64,000 nt of DNA, taken from assembly GCA_904063045.1 (NCBI GenBank), contig CAJFCJ010000015.1:682001-746000 (forward strand). Direction: 5' to 3'. Source of the DNA: Dimorphilus gyrociliatus (Eukaryota; Annelida; Polychaeta; Dinophilidae). The notes under the pieces are model-generated. The model was not told where the DNA came from. It saw only the letters and a program-made list of their open reading frames with translations, and did not search any database. Both the position numbers and the translations under genes were made by a program. Positions 45,128-57,636 of the stretch are shown here, one piece after another; the stretch's first letter is position 1; the number at the start of each line of letters is the position of its first letter.

Positions 45128-48100
45128 ATGTTCTTCAGCGCCCGTTCATTGGTCGTATTCTACTACTGCTGCTCCACTCTACCGCAATACGGTAAGTTTC
45201 CGAAGCGATAAAGTAAATTTGGCGTTTATATTTAGACGGCTTTTTTTTTCTTGACGTCTTTTTTTATATTCCCCCACTTCCATTATACTGTATATAGCAG
45301 TTGAAACATTGTATAAAAAGGTAAAAAGAATATGAAGCTTTGGAAAAATATAGTAAATTAATATATATACTAGAGAACAATAATGAACAGCCGGTTAGAA
45401 CAAGACACGACGGCGCCATGTATAGAAGTTATCGGGTAAAGAGTTTTTTTTCAAAAATTTATATACGGCGTCTAAAAAATCAATAAGCAATTATTCTACG
45501 TCCCCTATTCCGCCGCCCATCACCTCCGCACCATCTTCCTCTCTTCGCCGGCGGACGACGACAAACGAGAGGGGGGAAATGATGCGTAAAGTGACAAGAA
45601 GTTGTAAGGAAAGAGGAGAAGGGTAAGAAAGGCGAAGTGGGGAGGAGTTGAAAGATTGAGATTGGGATGAAAGGGCGGGTAGGTGGTGATGGTGGCTGGG
45701 GTAGGCGGACGAATGTTCTTGTTGATTTAACCGATTGATATATGAAGAGGAGGGATGGTGACTATTTGACGCTTCTCTGACGGCGGTTGTCACGGTAACG
45801 TCGCGACGCCAATTAAACGAATCGTGTTCTTTCGAAAAAAGAACCATGAAAAGGTCGAAAGAAAAATGCTGTTAATCGGCCAGCAGAATGCATCTGCAGA
45901 TGTCAGGAGTGTTTAATGTTTCCCCTCGAGCTCTTCCACTCGAAAAGAGTGACAAGTACACCTCAGATGGTCTCCTGGGATTCCTATTATTCTTTCTTTC
46001 TCACCTCAATCTCTCCCCCAAAAAAGCGAGGGAAATAAATGTATAAATATTAGCAGATAATAATTGAGAAAGAGAGAAATCATGCCAGCGTGAGAAAGCG
46101 AAATATCTCTCTCTTCTTTTGACCCGTCGCTTTCGAAATTGGAGAAGTACCCTATCGAGAACACACTCGAAGTTGTCGCGCATTCTGACGATCAGTAATC
46201 GTTCTTTTGCATTTGTATCCTCCTATCTTTCTTCCCATCTGAAAATACATTGGGAAATAGAGAAAAGTTCTGATTAATAACTATTAATGTTTACCTCAAC
46301 TGACCAGGGGCAGTTTGAGACAAACACGTAAGAGATCGCGTAAAGAAACGCAAACCTCTTGAGTAAACACCGTGTCAAGACGGTTTTAGCGCCTGTCAAT
46401 ATTTTAAGTCATTGAATTCTTATCGAAGTAATAATTTACATATCATTATCTTCCTTAACTAGGCCTATTATACCAACTTTTTATCCGTTATCTTTATTTA
46501 TTCCTGTTTTTATCATTATATATTATATACTGTATGTACTTACTTATTTTTTGATGCTTGCTTTTTGCAGTCTTTTCCAAAGGGTTATTACTGGAGCTTC
46601 ACCCTAAAAATTATCTTACGGTCAGAGAATGGGACAAGATGTCATTAAAGTGTACCATCATTAATTGGTCCCTTAACGAGCCAGCTCCACTTTTCTTTAC
46701 CAGAGGCAACATCAGAAATCTGGAAGAAGCCGAGAGGCATGAGGAGGAGTTTAATCGGAAGAGTCGGTTAGTTTATTGTTCCAGTTGTATAAAAAATACC
46801 CCTACTCATCCTTATCGCCGGTTGTCATCTTATTTATTCAGACGGCGGACGGCTAAATATGTTTGGCCCTAATCCTCCGATAATCCGCATCCATTATGGT
46901 TAATGCTTGGCTACGTATATACTATGAATAATATTTTCCTATATATCCGACTTTATGCAGATGTATATAATTGAATTTTCATTTTTACAATCGACCTCCC
47001 GTGACTTTTTTACGAAATCTACTAGCCCAATAACGTTTGCCCCCGGTTTATAACAAGTCTAAATTTGCCCTATACTAGACTCGGTCAATGCAGCTAGTTT
47101 GGGTATCGTTGATTAGCAGGCTCCTGTTTCCATTTACATCTCCCTCATTCATTTTTCCATCACCCTTATTTTCTTTTATCTCGTCTACATGACTATGTAC
47201 ATATTACAAATTTGCTAATCGGATAAGGAAAATGACGAGAAAGCGGTGGTAGAGAAAGAGAGAGAAAGAGAATAGAGGGGGGGAATGGGCAATGAGAAGC
47301 TTAAGTCTCTGTATGTGTCTTGCTCTCTCTCTCTCTCTCCTTCCCTCTCTATACGCATGTGTATATGAGTAGGGAATTGATCAATCCTTCTCCGCTCTTA
47401 ATCCTATAGTATGAATTATATACGTAGTATACAATTTGTAAGATACGAGCGCAGTCTAGTCTTCTTAAGCTTAAGCAGACCTAAGCTAAGGTTTTTATTA
47501 ATCAAATTTTTCTACTACAATTTAAAACGTGCCCGGAAAGTATATAACCAGCATAGAGCGCACCCTAAAATTGGCCTTTCTCCTTGCGTCTAAAGGAAAG
47601 GGTCGACTCCTTTCCCACTTCTTTTCTTTTGATTATTTTTTATATTCCCCTCGAGCCATATTTTCCTCTTTTACCATTGCAAGAAACCGTCCCGCAGATG
47701 AAAAATTGCACGCACTATTCTCCTCCCGCATTCTTGACGAATTAAACGCCGGGCTTAGAAACGCTCGTTTAGTCCAGATGCGACTCATTCCCACTCCTCA
47801 TTGAAAAACTAAAGAAAAATTTTTTTATTATAAGTTCTTTCTTTTTTTCTTTTTCCTATTCATCAATCTATCTTTTTTTTCTCTTTCTCTCTCGTTCTCC
47901 CATTCCCCTTCTCTTTTTCTCTTTTTCTTTCTTTCATTCCCTATCCTTCTATCCTTATTTTTCTTCTTGTCTTCTTTGGCCTTGTCCTCCCAGTAATACT
48001 TTTATCTTATTTTTATATACATTTTAAATAATTCAGTATTAGGTAAAAGATAATTAAATTAACAGCGAGGGTAAAAAAAATTACCTTGCTATATTTGACG

Positions 48101-48819
48101 AGAGCCTTAGGCCTAGGAGAGCGAAGATAAATATAAATATAAAAGGTAATATATATTTATATAGTTGAATAATGATATTTCGTGCTCTTACGCCTGCTAA
48201 CATTATTTAGAAGGATAAAAAATTTATTCATTACTCCAGTTCCTTTCTTTCTATGTCTTGTACAAATGTTCCTTGTATTTAAAAAAAATGAAGACGGATA
48301 TGTCTTTCTCACCCCCTACCGCCCCCACCCCAAATTTGCCTCTTTTAACATCTTTTGTCCTTTCCGTCCCCCCTCTGCTCCCATTTTCGATCGCCCCTCT
48401 CTTTACTGTATATAGGACAACGGAAAGAGAGATATGGCGTCGAGGGCGTTTCTGCATCTGTAAAGCAAACACTAGGTTACTCGTTAATTCATGGTTTAGT
48501 TGCGCTAAAAAAGTAAAAGTACTAATAATGATAACAGTAATACAAAACTAGTAGAGAAATAAGGCGTCACCGAAAAAATAAGGTTTCGTTAATTCATTAA
48601 AGTTCCAGCTCTAGAAAGAAGCTCGAGGGAACTGATTTATTTTATCAAGCAGTTTTTGTCTGCACTATGATTGTAAAAGAGCAAAAAAGCCTAGAACTAT
48701 TCTCTTTTACCCTATTAATATTCATTTATTGCACTCTTCAGTCTGTGTCGCTGTCTCTATTTTTGCCACCCTTCTTCTCTCTATCACCCACCGCCCCCCT
48801 TTGAGTTCTCTCCTCCTCC

Positions 48820-48861
<42 letters not shown>

Positions 48862-51800
48862 TTCATTCTTCTCTCTTTCCACTAATACTCGCTTGGTTAC
48901 TATACCATACTATCTTTCTATTTTATTTTCTTCCTCTCGCTTTATACGTTAAGGCGGCAAACTGGGGGAAGCTTAACGATTAATTGATTTCAGACGTAAT
49001 ATCTCGCTATATCGATTTACAGTTTTGAGCTAAAGGCAGATGAATCTCTTCTTCTTTTGTTATTAATATTAATATTATTTTTGTTACTTTATAATTCGTT
49101 CAAAGTGTAAGAAGAAACGGAAAAAGTACTCAGTAAAACGTATATCATCGTATTTCGGTAGCTCATCCATCATTCGCCTCTTAACGCAACCTTTTCATGT
49201 TCCTTTACTAAATATTCGGTCTATTCGCTACTTTTTAAATAATGTATACATATATAATATACAGTAATATTAATATACAGCAAAATGCAGTATAAATATA
49301 TATGCAATTAATATTATAGTTATGGTGGTAACTAATGGATTGTCCATTTTAAGAGGATATATTATTATTAGAAGACATCTGTCGTTCTTTGTTTCGTTTC
49401 TTTCTGCATCTTCGTTTCATTCAAGAAAAAAACCTCCTACAAACATTCTTTTCCATATTTTTTTCAGAGCAAAGATAATCCAAATAAACTCGTCAACAGT
49501 CGAACTAAAAATCGACAGCTTCGAACGTGCCGATCATGGAACTTACGGTTGCTGGCTTCGATCGTCTCCCTCAGTAAAAGGCGTCCAAATTGCGGTTGTA
49601 TTTAAAGGTAAGAATACTGCTTACTTTTATGACAGACGTTTCCGTTGACGTCTCACTAATTATAGTGTAAACTATTAGGAAGCGTTATTAATTGTATGTA
49701 TAAATACAGGCGTTACATGTTTACAGTTTATATATACGTATTAGGATTCCTTACACACTCTATAATTTTTTGTTGACTTTGATCTATATAGTCTTCATTA
49801 TCTTTAACGTTATCTGTTTATAAATAATCTAGGAAAGGTAATAAGTAAAGTTCTCATTTATTCATTACAGAAATAACCCGAGTTTGGGAGGAGACAGAGC
49901 GCATCACAGTAAAAGAGAAAGATCTTGTTTCTTTACTATGTAGAGTTGCTCCCCGTTCCGCTACCGACGACATCTTGTGGACATTTAACAATAAAACTAT
50001 TGGTAAGAATAAAAGATTGTTGCGTTCAATATATTGTATATTTACACAGTTGTAATAATAGCTAATTAAATATTCATTTCTCTTCCCGTACACTCTCATT
50101 TTCTTCTCTCCTCCTTCAAATAGATTCAAAGAGGATGGTGTTTCGGAAAATGAACAACAGCCTAACAATATTTAAAATATCAGCTGATTATCATGGTATA
50201 TTCACTTGTCGCTACAAGTCTCGTTTGCATAAAGCTATGAGGATTTCGGAGTTTGACGTTAGAGTTTTCAGTAAGGACAATGTCTATACTATAAAAAAGT
50301 ATAACTAATTAACATTTCATTCTAATAGGTCCGGCTAGAATAGATTATATAACACCTCATATGATTATTATAGAAAATGAGCCAGTGGAGATATTTTGCA
50401 ATGTTACTGGTTATCCAAAACCAACAATTATATGGAGAAGAGTGAGTATTGTTTATTTAAGCATAGACAAACTGTATTTAAGCATTATAATTTAGTGGGT
50501 TTAGTATAATTTGATTTGGAACGATTTATGGACGGCATACTTCCTCTTTTGTTCATTTCGCAACTCTTATAAACAACATTATACCATCCTGGATAATGAT
50601 AGCCCAATCTTCTTGTCTTCTCTAGTTGCTCGCACTTTGCTTTCCACTTGTTCACATCCTCCTCTAATTCCTTTATACGATGACGTTCACTTAACAGCAA
50701 CTTTTGTAGTCCTTCAGCATTTCGACGCCTCTGTTCATTTAGTGTTTTTAAATATTTTTCATTCCTTAATTTCTCCTCTAATTGCCTGTTTAAATAGGTT
50801 AACCTTGTTTAAAATAGATTCATTAAACTCTATTATCGGTATTATGTTAGAATTGTATCTCTCTCCAGAGGTGTAATTTAATATAATTTACCTGTCAGCA
50901 TCTATTTTAAACGATTTCAATTGAGATTGAAAAGAAAGAGCAGCCTCATTGGAAACTCTAGCCTGACTGTCTTTCTTATCTGCAGCTGTCTTTGCTCTTT
51001 CGAGAGCCTCGGCAACGTACATATCAAGTTTAGTGACACCTTTGTTTAAGTCCAGTAATTCAATTATACGTTTTCTTTCGTCCAAATAGTTTTCATTATC
51101 GAATAAGATCCTAGAAATAGATTTCAGGAGGATATCAACCTGACATTCTAGCTTGTCAAGATTGTTGTCGGTAGTTGATGAATCAGGATTAAGGGGACGT
51201 TGCGTGTCATGCGCCTCGTTATTTATCCTATTCTTTTGTATCTGCGTGTTATTTTTTAATACTTTGATGAATTAGTCATTCATTAGAGACAGAGTGAAAA
51301 AGGTTTAGATGGAATGTATATCTTTTTTTACCCTTAAATATATATCGATTTTTTCCGTTAATTCATTTATTTTTGTTGAATCTTTCCATCTTTCATTCCT
51401 TAAATCGTCCAATTGTTGTCGTAGAGACCTTATCGATATTGACCAAGCCTCTTTCGTCGATTGATGACGTTCAGCAATGATCGCTTCGATTCCCTTTTTA
51501 TCTCTCTCCGATACTCTTCTACTACTGCCAAACTCTTTGTGAACATCCGACGCAGCTTCCCGCATAACGTAGTCTTCAACTAATATTTCGCCTTTTTGTG
51601 ATAGAACATAGGCTTTTATTTCATCGGCAAGCCAATCTTGCTTCTCATCGATTAATAATTGACATATTTTGTCAAAAACATTCGTTTCTTCCAAAGTCGT
51701 CAGATACTCGAACCATTTTGACAGCCTACCCCTTTCCGTTTTGTTATGTTGCTATAGATCGCGTGGGGGATAGCGCAAGTTATCAAACGATTAAATCATT

Positions 51801-54800
51801 TAACCTATTCACCTACCGAAATATGATAGTCAATATCCTTAGTTAGTAAGCCCTTAGCAATGTAGATTTTTCGTTTTTCTTCCGTAAAAGAGAGGACATT
51901 CATCAATAACGGACGTTTCTTTCTCAAAGCGGATTTTTCGTGCTTATCCATGACGTGACGCCTTTTAAATAATAATCCGCTTAAACAACTTAGTTATACA
52001 TATGTGGGCAAATAAAAAAATAATCAGACCATAAAGTTTGATGACTTATGAAATTTTTAATAAATCGTCATGCTTATAGGCAGTTAGTCGATGACTTCGT
52101 TATTAAGATTTAACGAGCGAATCGACGCATTTACATTATCTATTTCCTTTTGCAAAGAATAAAAAACATTTCAATCTCTATCTCAATATTTTTTCCACGG
52201 TTTCTAATTAATATCAGTGCAACGAGGTCGACGTTGCATGACTAAACTGCAAACCGCTCTAATCGATTAGAACATTCTTTCTCCTATTTTAAAACGATCC
52301 TATCGTTCTACTCTATTCCTTCCTTTTTAACGCTGTTTTTTTGTTTCCTTTGTATATATTTATTTATTTATCATCTCTCCTAATCCACCTGTATTTGGAC
52401 AGTGAACGATCTATATAAAAAGAGTCGAGTAGTCTCTTCCGTAGCAGTTCAATGAGCTCTTAGAGACGATCAACATCTGTTTAATCCTCCTATATCTCTC
52501 ATACTTACTTATTAAAATTAAATGTTCTAAGCATCAATTTCATAAAGAATAGATTGAAGATTTTATCTCATTCCGTTCGCAGTTTCTAGCTAATTCTTGC
52601 ATAATTTAATATATTTTATTACATCAGTTCATTAGTTATAATATCATGTTCCAGCGTTTCTCTTAATAGCATAGGTTATTCAGGTACACGAAGACTATTA
52701 CTTAGGGTTAAATAGGCGTAAAAATTGTTAAATAGTTTAAAAATTGAATATTTATAGATTATTTCTCTATCAAACTGTAAAAAAAAAACAGGTTACTAAG
52801 GTGGATCATGCTACATATGATATGGAAGTTCGGTCTGATAAAGGACTGATACGTATTGAAGCTATAAGTCGCAACGATGCAGGACTTTATATCTGCAATG
52901 CAAAGAATGAATATAATACAAGGAGGGAGGAGAGAAAAGTTAACGTTACAGTATTAAGTTCGTACTAGGTTGCAATATACGAATTGCCACTTTTAATATC
53001 CGGTTTGATTTTCTTTTACTAGTTCCACCAATGGTAAACATGAAAAAAAGCATTGTTACAATTGAAAAAAAATCCTTTGATATTTCCTGCGACGCCAGCG
53101 GGGATCCTGATCCCCATGTAGTATGGGAGATGCCAGATGGACGAAAATTACCAGTTAAATCTCCTGGGGAAAAGACAACGGTATTTAATAATAACGATAA
53201 TTATTTAATAACAATTTAAAACCATTAATTATTATAGAGCGGTCGCTTTGCTGTTCAATCTAATCGCTTCAGCATATCGCAATTACATATAGAGGATGTT
53301 AGAAAGGAAGATGCCGGAAATTACTCATGCACTGCCACCAATTCGGGAGGATCGAAGAAAAATTACACCACAGTTATTGTAGAATGTAAGTTAAAAAAAA
53401 AAGAAAGATAAGGCAAAAAAAGGCAAAAGAAAAGCCTTTAAGGGGGAAAAAATGTAATAAAATAAATTTCTTTCCTAAAATAGATGAACCGAAAATCCTT
53501 GGGGGATTCCCTGAATCTCAAATAGCCTGGCCTAAGACAAGAAAAAATTTTACATGCTTAGCTAGGGGTAAACCATCTCCAAAGATTTTCTGGCAGAAAA
53601 ATGGTTTTGATATAATAGATAATAGTACATTTACTATGGTTAAAAAGTTAGAGAAGAATGACGTTGTTAAAAGTACTTTATTTGTAAGCGTTAAAGACCA
53701 AGCTCGTTGGTATTATGGAAGTTTTACGTGTTTTGCCAAAAATACTCATAATAAGGTTAAAAAGACATTTGTACTTACTGGAGCTGATTTTCCACCCAAG
53801 CCCAAAAGGGTTTTGGTTCAAAGATCACGAAAAAGTGGATGTATTAAATTTATTGTCGAAGTTGCATACGAGAGCATAGAAGATTTAAGGATTTTCGCTA
53901 TCCAAGTAGAGTATAAAGATTCAAGTAAATATGGAAAAAGACAAACAAAGACTTACCAAGTTAATAAGAAAGAAAATAGTGAGTTTCCTTCCTTTCGACT
54001 TCCCCTCTTGTCCAATTTATTTCATTTAAAACTCAAAATATACCTTCTTTCCTAATAGAACATGAAATCAGAGTCTGCGGACTAAAGTCAATAATAGCAG
54101 CTGGAACACGACACAATTTCTACTTACTTACTGAAAATGTAGTTGGTGTTAGTAAACCTAAGAAAGTCAAATTTTCACCAACCAACAACATTCCGGGAGA
54201 TTCACCGGAAACAGGCTTAAGAAATGACGAAGTTCCTGAAGGTAATGACGATAATGCAGGTTACAAAGCAAAGTATCCACGTGGAGGAGCTAGCTCTGAA
54301 GATGACAACTCTAGTAATTCTAGAGATAATAGTGGCCTTATTAGGTTAGAAATCGTTGAAATTAGTATCATATTATTCTATAATTTTTTGTTTGTTTGCA
54401 GTTATGTTGCAGGAGCTTGTGTCTCATTTTTCCTGGTTGCTGTCACCCTCATCGCCGTAATAGTCTACCGTCGTAAATCAAAAAGCAGGTCAACTTACGT
54501 AAGTGATGTGACATTCTATCTGACTTTTGTGATTCGAAACTTATCTTTTCACCTATTTGTAACAGAATCGAAGAAGACAGGATGAAAAAGGATCTGAAGA
54601 ACTCATGTTAACCGTCCGTCGAAAGGATAGTCCATTGCCCGACGTTGTGAGAGCGAAAGAGTCAGCCGCTAATTCACCGGTTCCTAAAAGGGAGCCTGAA
54701 ACTCCGGTTCCGTCTAGAGCCGAGAGAGCCTGGCAAGCTATGCTTATGTCCCGCCAACAAAGAGATTCAGCAATCTCAAAAGAGCTCGGATCACCATCTG

Positions 54801-54985
54801 TTGGAGCGGAATTTCCACCGCCACCCGACTATGTTCTGGTAGAAAATCCTTATGGGACAGCATCCAGAAGGCAACCAATAAATCGCATAGATCCAGTCGA
54901 TATAAGTTACAATGCAGTTCTCGAAGGGTATTTATCAGATGACACGCTCAGCGAAGATCCTTATTCGATTAAACGACGCGTTTAA
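45128..54985 (+). CDS. NCAM/fasciclin-2-like Ig-superfamily adhesion molecule
   Basis: There are fourteen coding exons with consistent phases: 45128-45191, 46571-46766, 49468-49607, 49871-50002, 50124-50270, 50329-50441, 52792-52957, 53023-53180, 53238-53385, 53484-53978, 54059-54344, 54402-54498 and 54566-54985 are the ones resolved; the 5' UTR continues upstream. Domains: signal peptide (MFFSARSLVVFYYCC); Ig1 (SLKCTI...GTYGCW); Ig2 (SLLCRV...GIFTCRY); Ig3 (EIFCNV...IIWRR...AGLYICNA); Ig4 (DISCDA...AGNYSCTA); Ig5 (NFTCLA...GSFTCFA); one fibronectin-III (~53800-54170); a Ser/Asp/Asn-rich stalk; a TM helix (CVSFFLVAVTLIAVIVY); and a ~150-residue Pro/Ser-rich cytoplasmic tail. NCAM and FasII normally have two FN3 domains; only one is visible. 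The exon ending at 52957 uses a weak donor. Hosts the nested CARD gene. Confidence 0.82.
45200..46560. other. Intron 1 of the Ig gene; open minus-strand frame of unclear status
   Basis: A minus-strand frame at 45847-45491 (118 codons; Ser/His-rich, e.g. SHHPSSSYINRL) and another at 46183-46001 are unusually GC-rich for this window. Neither matches a family and I find no phase-consistent partners. GTTGTCACGGTAAC at 45786-45799 fits the RFX X-box consensus, so a regulatory element is as likely as an exon. Confidence 0.3.
46767..49467 (+). other. Long intron of the Ig gene
   Basis: 2.7 kb inside the first Ig domain. It contains pyrimidine-rich simple sequence, (CT)n at 48824-48857, and TA-rich stretches. 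No convincing exon on either strand. Confidence 0.55.
50485..51951 (-). CDS. CARD plus coiled-coil protein, nested antisense in an Ig-gene intron
   Basis: There are four exons: 51951-51817, 51751-51332, 51241-50892 and 50785-50485. All are GT-AG and phase-consistent, giving 401 aa. Residues ~3-95 fit a CARD fold: helix 1 EKSALRKKRPLLMNVL, the hallmark turn KGLLTKDIDYHI (G-x-L-T-x-x-D/E-x-x-x-I), then RGRLSKWFEYLTTL and NVFDKICQLLIDEKQDWLADEI, matching the 'F..C..L.....L...I' end of CARDs. Long charged coiled-coil helices follow (~120-175 and ~255-370, e.g. LEEDVNKWKAKCEQLE), then a short basic tail. CARDs self-assemble with partner CARDs in apoptosis or NF-kB/inflammasome signalling. CARD-then-coiled-coil recalls CARD9/CARMA, but the protein is shorter and has no PDZ/SH3/GUK. 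Whole gene lies within intron 50442-52791 of the host. Confidence 0.75.
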
Positions 54986-55774
54986 AAGACAAACAAATCT
55001 GACAAGGCTAAATGAAGACTGCCATATATATCACTATCGCTAAGCCTTTTTAACTGACAATCTAGGTGTACGTATTTATTCAATCTAACTCATAAAACTT
55101 TATTCTTTCGTCCTTTTACCGCTTTTTAATAGCCCTTTTTTGCTGACATATGATACTCAACGTATTATTTTTGACAAACAAAAAAAAACTATTTTTGTTT
55201 GCATCATATCATCAATATATGCATTTTATCTAATCGTTTTATTTTGTCAAAATATAGACGTGTATCTCTATTCAAAATGCATGAACAGAAATTTTTACTA
55301 ATGTCTATAAACAGAAAAAGTGCTAATTTTATCAATGAAACTTTTAAAGATTCTTACTTCTTTTTTTCTTTTTTTACAAAGAAACAAACAACCTTTTACT
55401 GTTTTATGATTAAGAAACTATCTATGTAAAATAAGGAAAAAAATGACAAGAAGAGAAGGAAAATACAACTTTCTTTTCTCTCTTTTTTTCTCTTTTTAGT
55501 GTTTAGCGTAAAGTAAAAAAATTAAAAAGATAAAAAAAAAAAGAAACTTGCTCCAAATCAAAAAAAGAAAAACTAAAAGTTTCGGACTTTAGCAAAAATT
55601 GGAAAGAATTGTATAAATGTCAATAAAAATACAAGATTTGTACGTTTGTTAATGAATTATATTTGTCTTTTCTATTTTTTTTTTAATGAATCATATTCAA
55701 ACGAAGATTTCTTTTTTTCAACTTCTGATTAATGTATATAATTAATATTAAAGTAAGTTTCTTCAAGAAAAAAT
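54986..55774. other. Convergent 3' UTRs, Ig gene / ACAT1
   Basis: AT-rich with A and T homopolymers. AATAAA at ~55622 on the plus strand is a likely poly(A) signal for the Ig gene. No coding feature. Confidence 0.5.
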
Positions 55775-57193
55775 TTAGAGTTTTTCAATAACTATGGCTG
55801 AGGCACCACCACCTCCGTTACAAATTCCAGCGACACCCTTCTGACCAGGTGATAATTGTTGAGCAAGAGATGCTGTAATTCTAGCTCCTGACATTCCAAT
55901 TGGGTGTCCAATACTAACGGCTCCGCCGTGGATATTAACCTTGGACATATCCAAATTCATCATTTTTGCATTCGCTATGACAACTGCGGCGAAAGCTTCA
56001 TTCACTTCGAATGAGGCAATATCTTCAACTTTAAGGTTGGCCATTTCGAGTGCTGGAGGAACTGCAAAAGCCGGAGCTATTGGGAAGTCAATAGGTTTCG
56101 TTGCGGCGTCGGTAAATGATAAGATTTTAGCTATAGGTTTCAAATTTCTTTTAGCCGCTTCTTCGGCTGTCATTAACACTAAAGCACACGCTCCATCATT
56201 AAGAGTACTGGCATTTCCAGCTGTTACAGTTCCGTTTTCCCTTTTGAAAACTGCTTTGAGTTGGGATATTTTATCAAAGTTTACTCTTAAAGGTTCTTCA
56301 TCTTTTTCAACAATAGTTTCTCCCTTTCTCGTTTTGATAGTCACCGGTACAATCTCTTTAGCAAAGATTCCATTCTCCATACTTGCTTGGCTTTTTTTAT
56401 AACTTCTAATTGCATATTCATCTTGTTCTTCTCGGGTAATGCCCATTTGTGTAACTGTATTCTCGGCGCAAACGCCCATATGACAGTTGTCGTAGGCGTC
56501 AGTCAGACCGTCGAATACAATTCCGTCATTGACCGTTATACCACCATAGGGTGTTGCTCCACGTGCCATATAATAAGGTACATTAGACATACTCTCCATA
56601 CCACCAGCTATCATTACTTTTCTATGTCCTAACATTAGGGATTGAGCTGCCATCATTATCGCTTTCATACCAGAAGCACATACTTTGTTAATTGTTGTGC
56701 AAGGAGTTGTGTCCGAACATTTGGCTCCCAATGCAGCTTGTCTCGTAGGGGCTTGTTTAGCACGAGCTTGAATCACTTGGCCCATGTAAACTTCTTCAAT
56801 ATCTGTTGCTTGTATTCCGGCGCGATCAATTGCTCCTTTTATGGCGACGGTCCCAAGTTCAGGGGCGGTCATGGACGAGAGGGAACTTTGGAAACATCCA
56901 ATTGGTGTTCTTGCCGCACTGACAATAACCACTTCCTTTGGCACATTTGTAGAAGCATATCGCTTTAAAATATTGAGAAGTCCCTGAAATTTGGAAACGT
57001 GTTACGTAAGCAGCAAATCACCCCAGTAATTGACCGGAAAAATATTTTCTTCTTCAGAAAATACGGTAGAAAATTTTAATTTATATTAAAAAGTACTATC
57101 CGAAATGCATAATAAGACTGAGTCACTCATGCAGTAGTTACGAGTCAATCTTACCTTGTTCTTCAAAAAGATTTGGCTTTTAATTCCAGCCAT
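55775..57193 (-). CDS. ACAT1: Mitochondrial acetyl-CoA acetyltransferase (thiolase)
   Basis: Exon 1 is 57193-57155 and exon 2 is 56983-55775, giving 415 aa. The first ~27 residues ([13 protein letters not shown], then [12 protein letters not shown]) are basic and Ser/Leu-rich, a mitochondrial presequence. The thiolase core starts [12 protein letters not shown]. Catalytic elements are the nucleophile Cys in [14 protein letters not shown], the GHP histidine in [15 protein letters not shown], and the second Cys in CNGGGGASA. It condenses two acetyl-CoA to acetoacetyl-CoA, or the reverse, in ketone-body and isoleucine metabolism. The CNGGGGASA ending and length suit ACAT1 better than cytosolic ACAT2 or trifunctional thiolase. 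Confidence 0.94.
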
Positions 57194-57636
57194 ATTAATC
57201 GCCCTTAACCTTTCTTCAAAGTGAACGTAACAACTGGTAATAAATTTTCTGCTGGTATTACTAAATACTGGATTTCATAAAAATTATCAAAAACACATCA
57301 TACAACTTATTAAGCATAATCACTTTTATCAAATTGAATAGAAACTTGGTATTAACACGAACGATATATAAAAAATTCAATAATTTCTCAAATCGTACAA
57401 AAGTATATTGTAATTCGTTTTTTCGAATTTAGAAAATATTTATAATAGAAACTTAAAGAAAGAGTGAGTGTTTGTTATTTTTCAAATATACATAAGTTCA
57501 TATAAACATCTTAACATGTTAGGTTACTTATTCATATATAGTTTAACTTAACGAAAAACTATAAATCTATCACCTTTTACTTTTATTTACAAATATAAAT
57601 AGGACCAGTTGATTATATTTTTTATTTTACAGTTTT

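Noticed and set aside
40260-45799. Further RFX X-box consensus matches (40260-40273, 44784-44797, 45786-45799)
   Set aside because: The degenerate consensus is expected many times by chance in 64 kb; none sits at a clear ciliary promoter, so I do not claim function.
48181-48983. Several overlapping short frames in both strands
   Set aside because: They lie in a pyrimidine-rich simple-sequence intron and have no exon borders in phase with the host gene.
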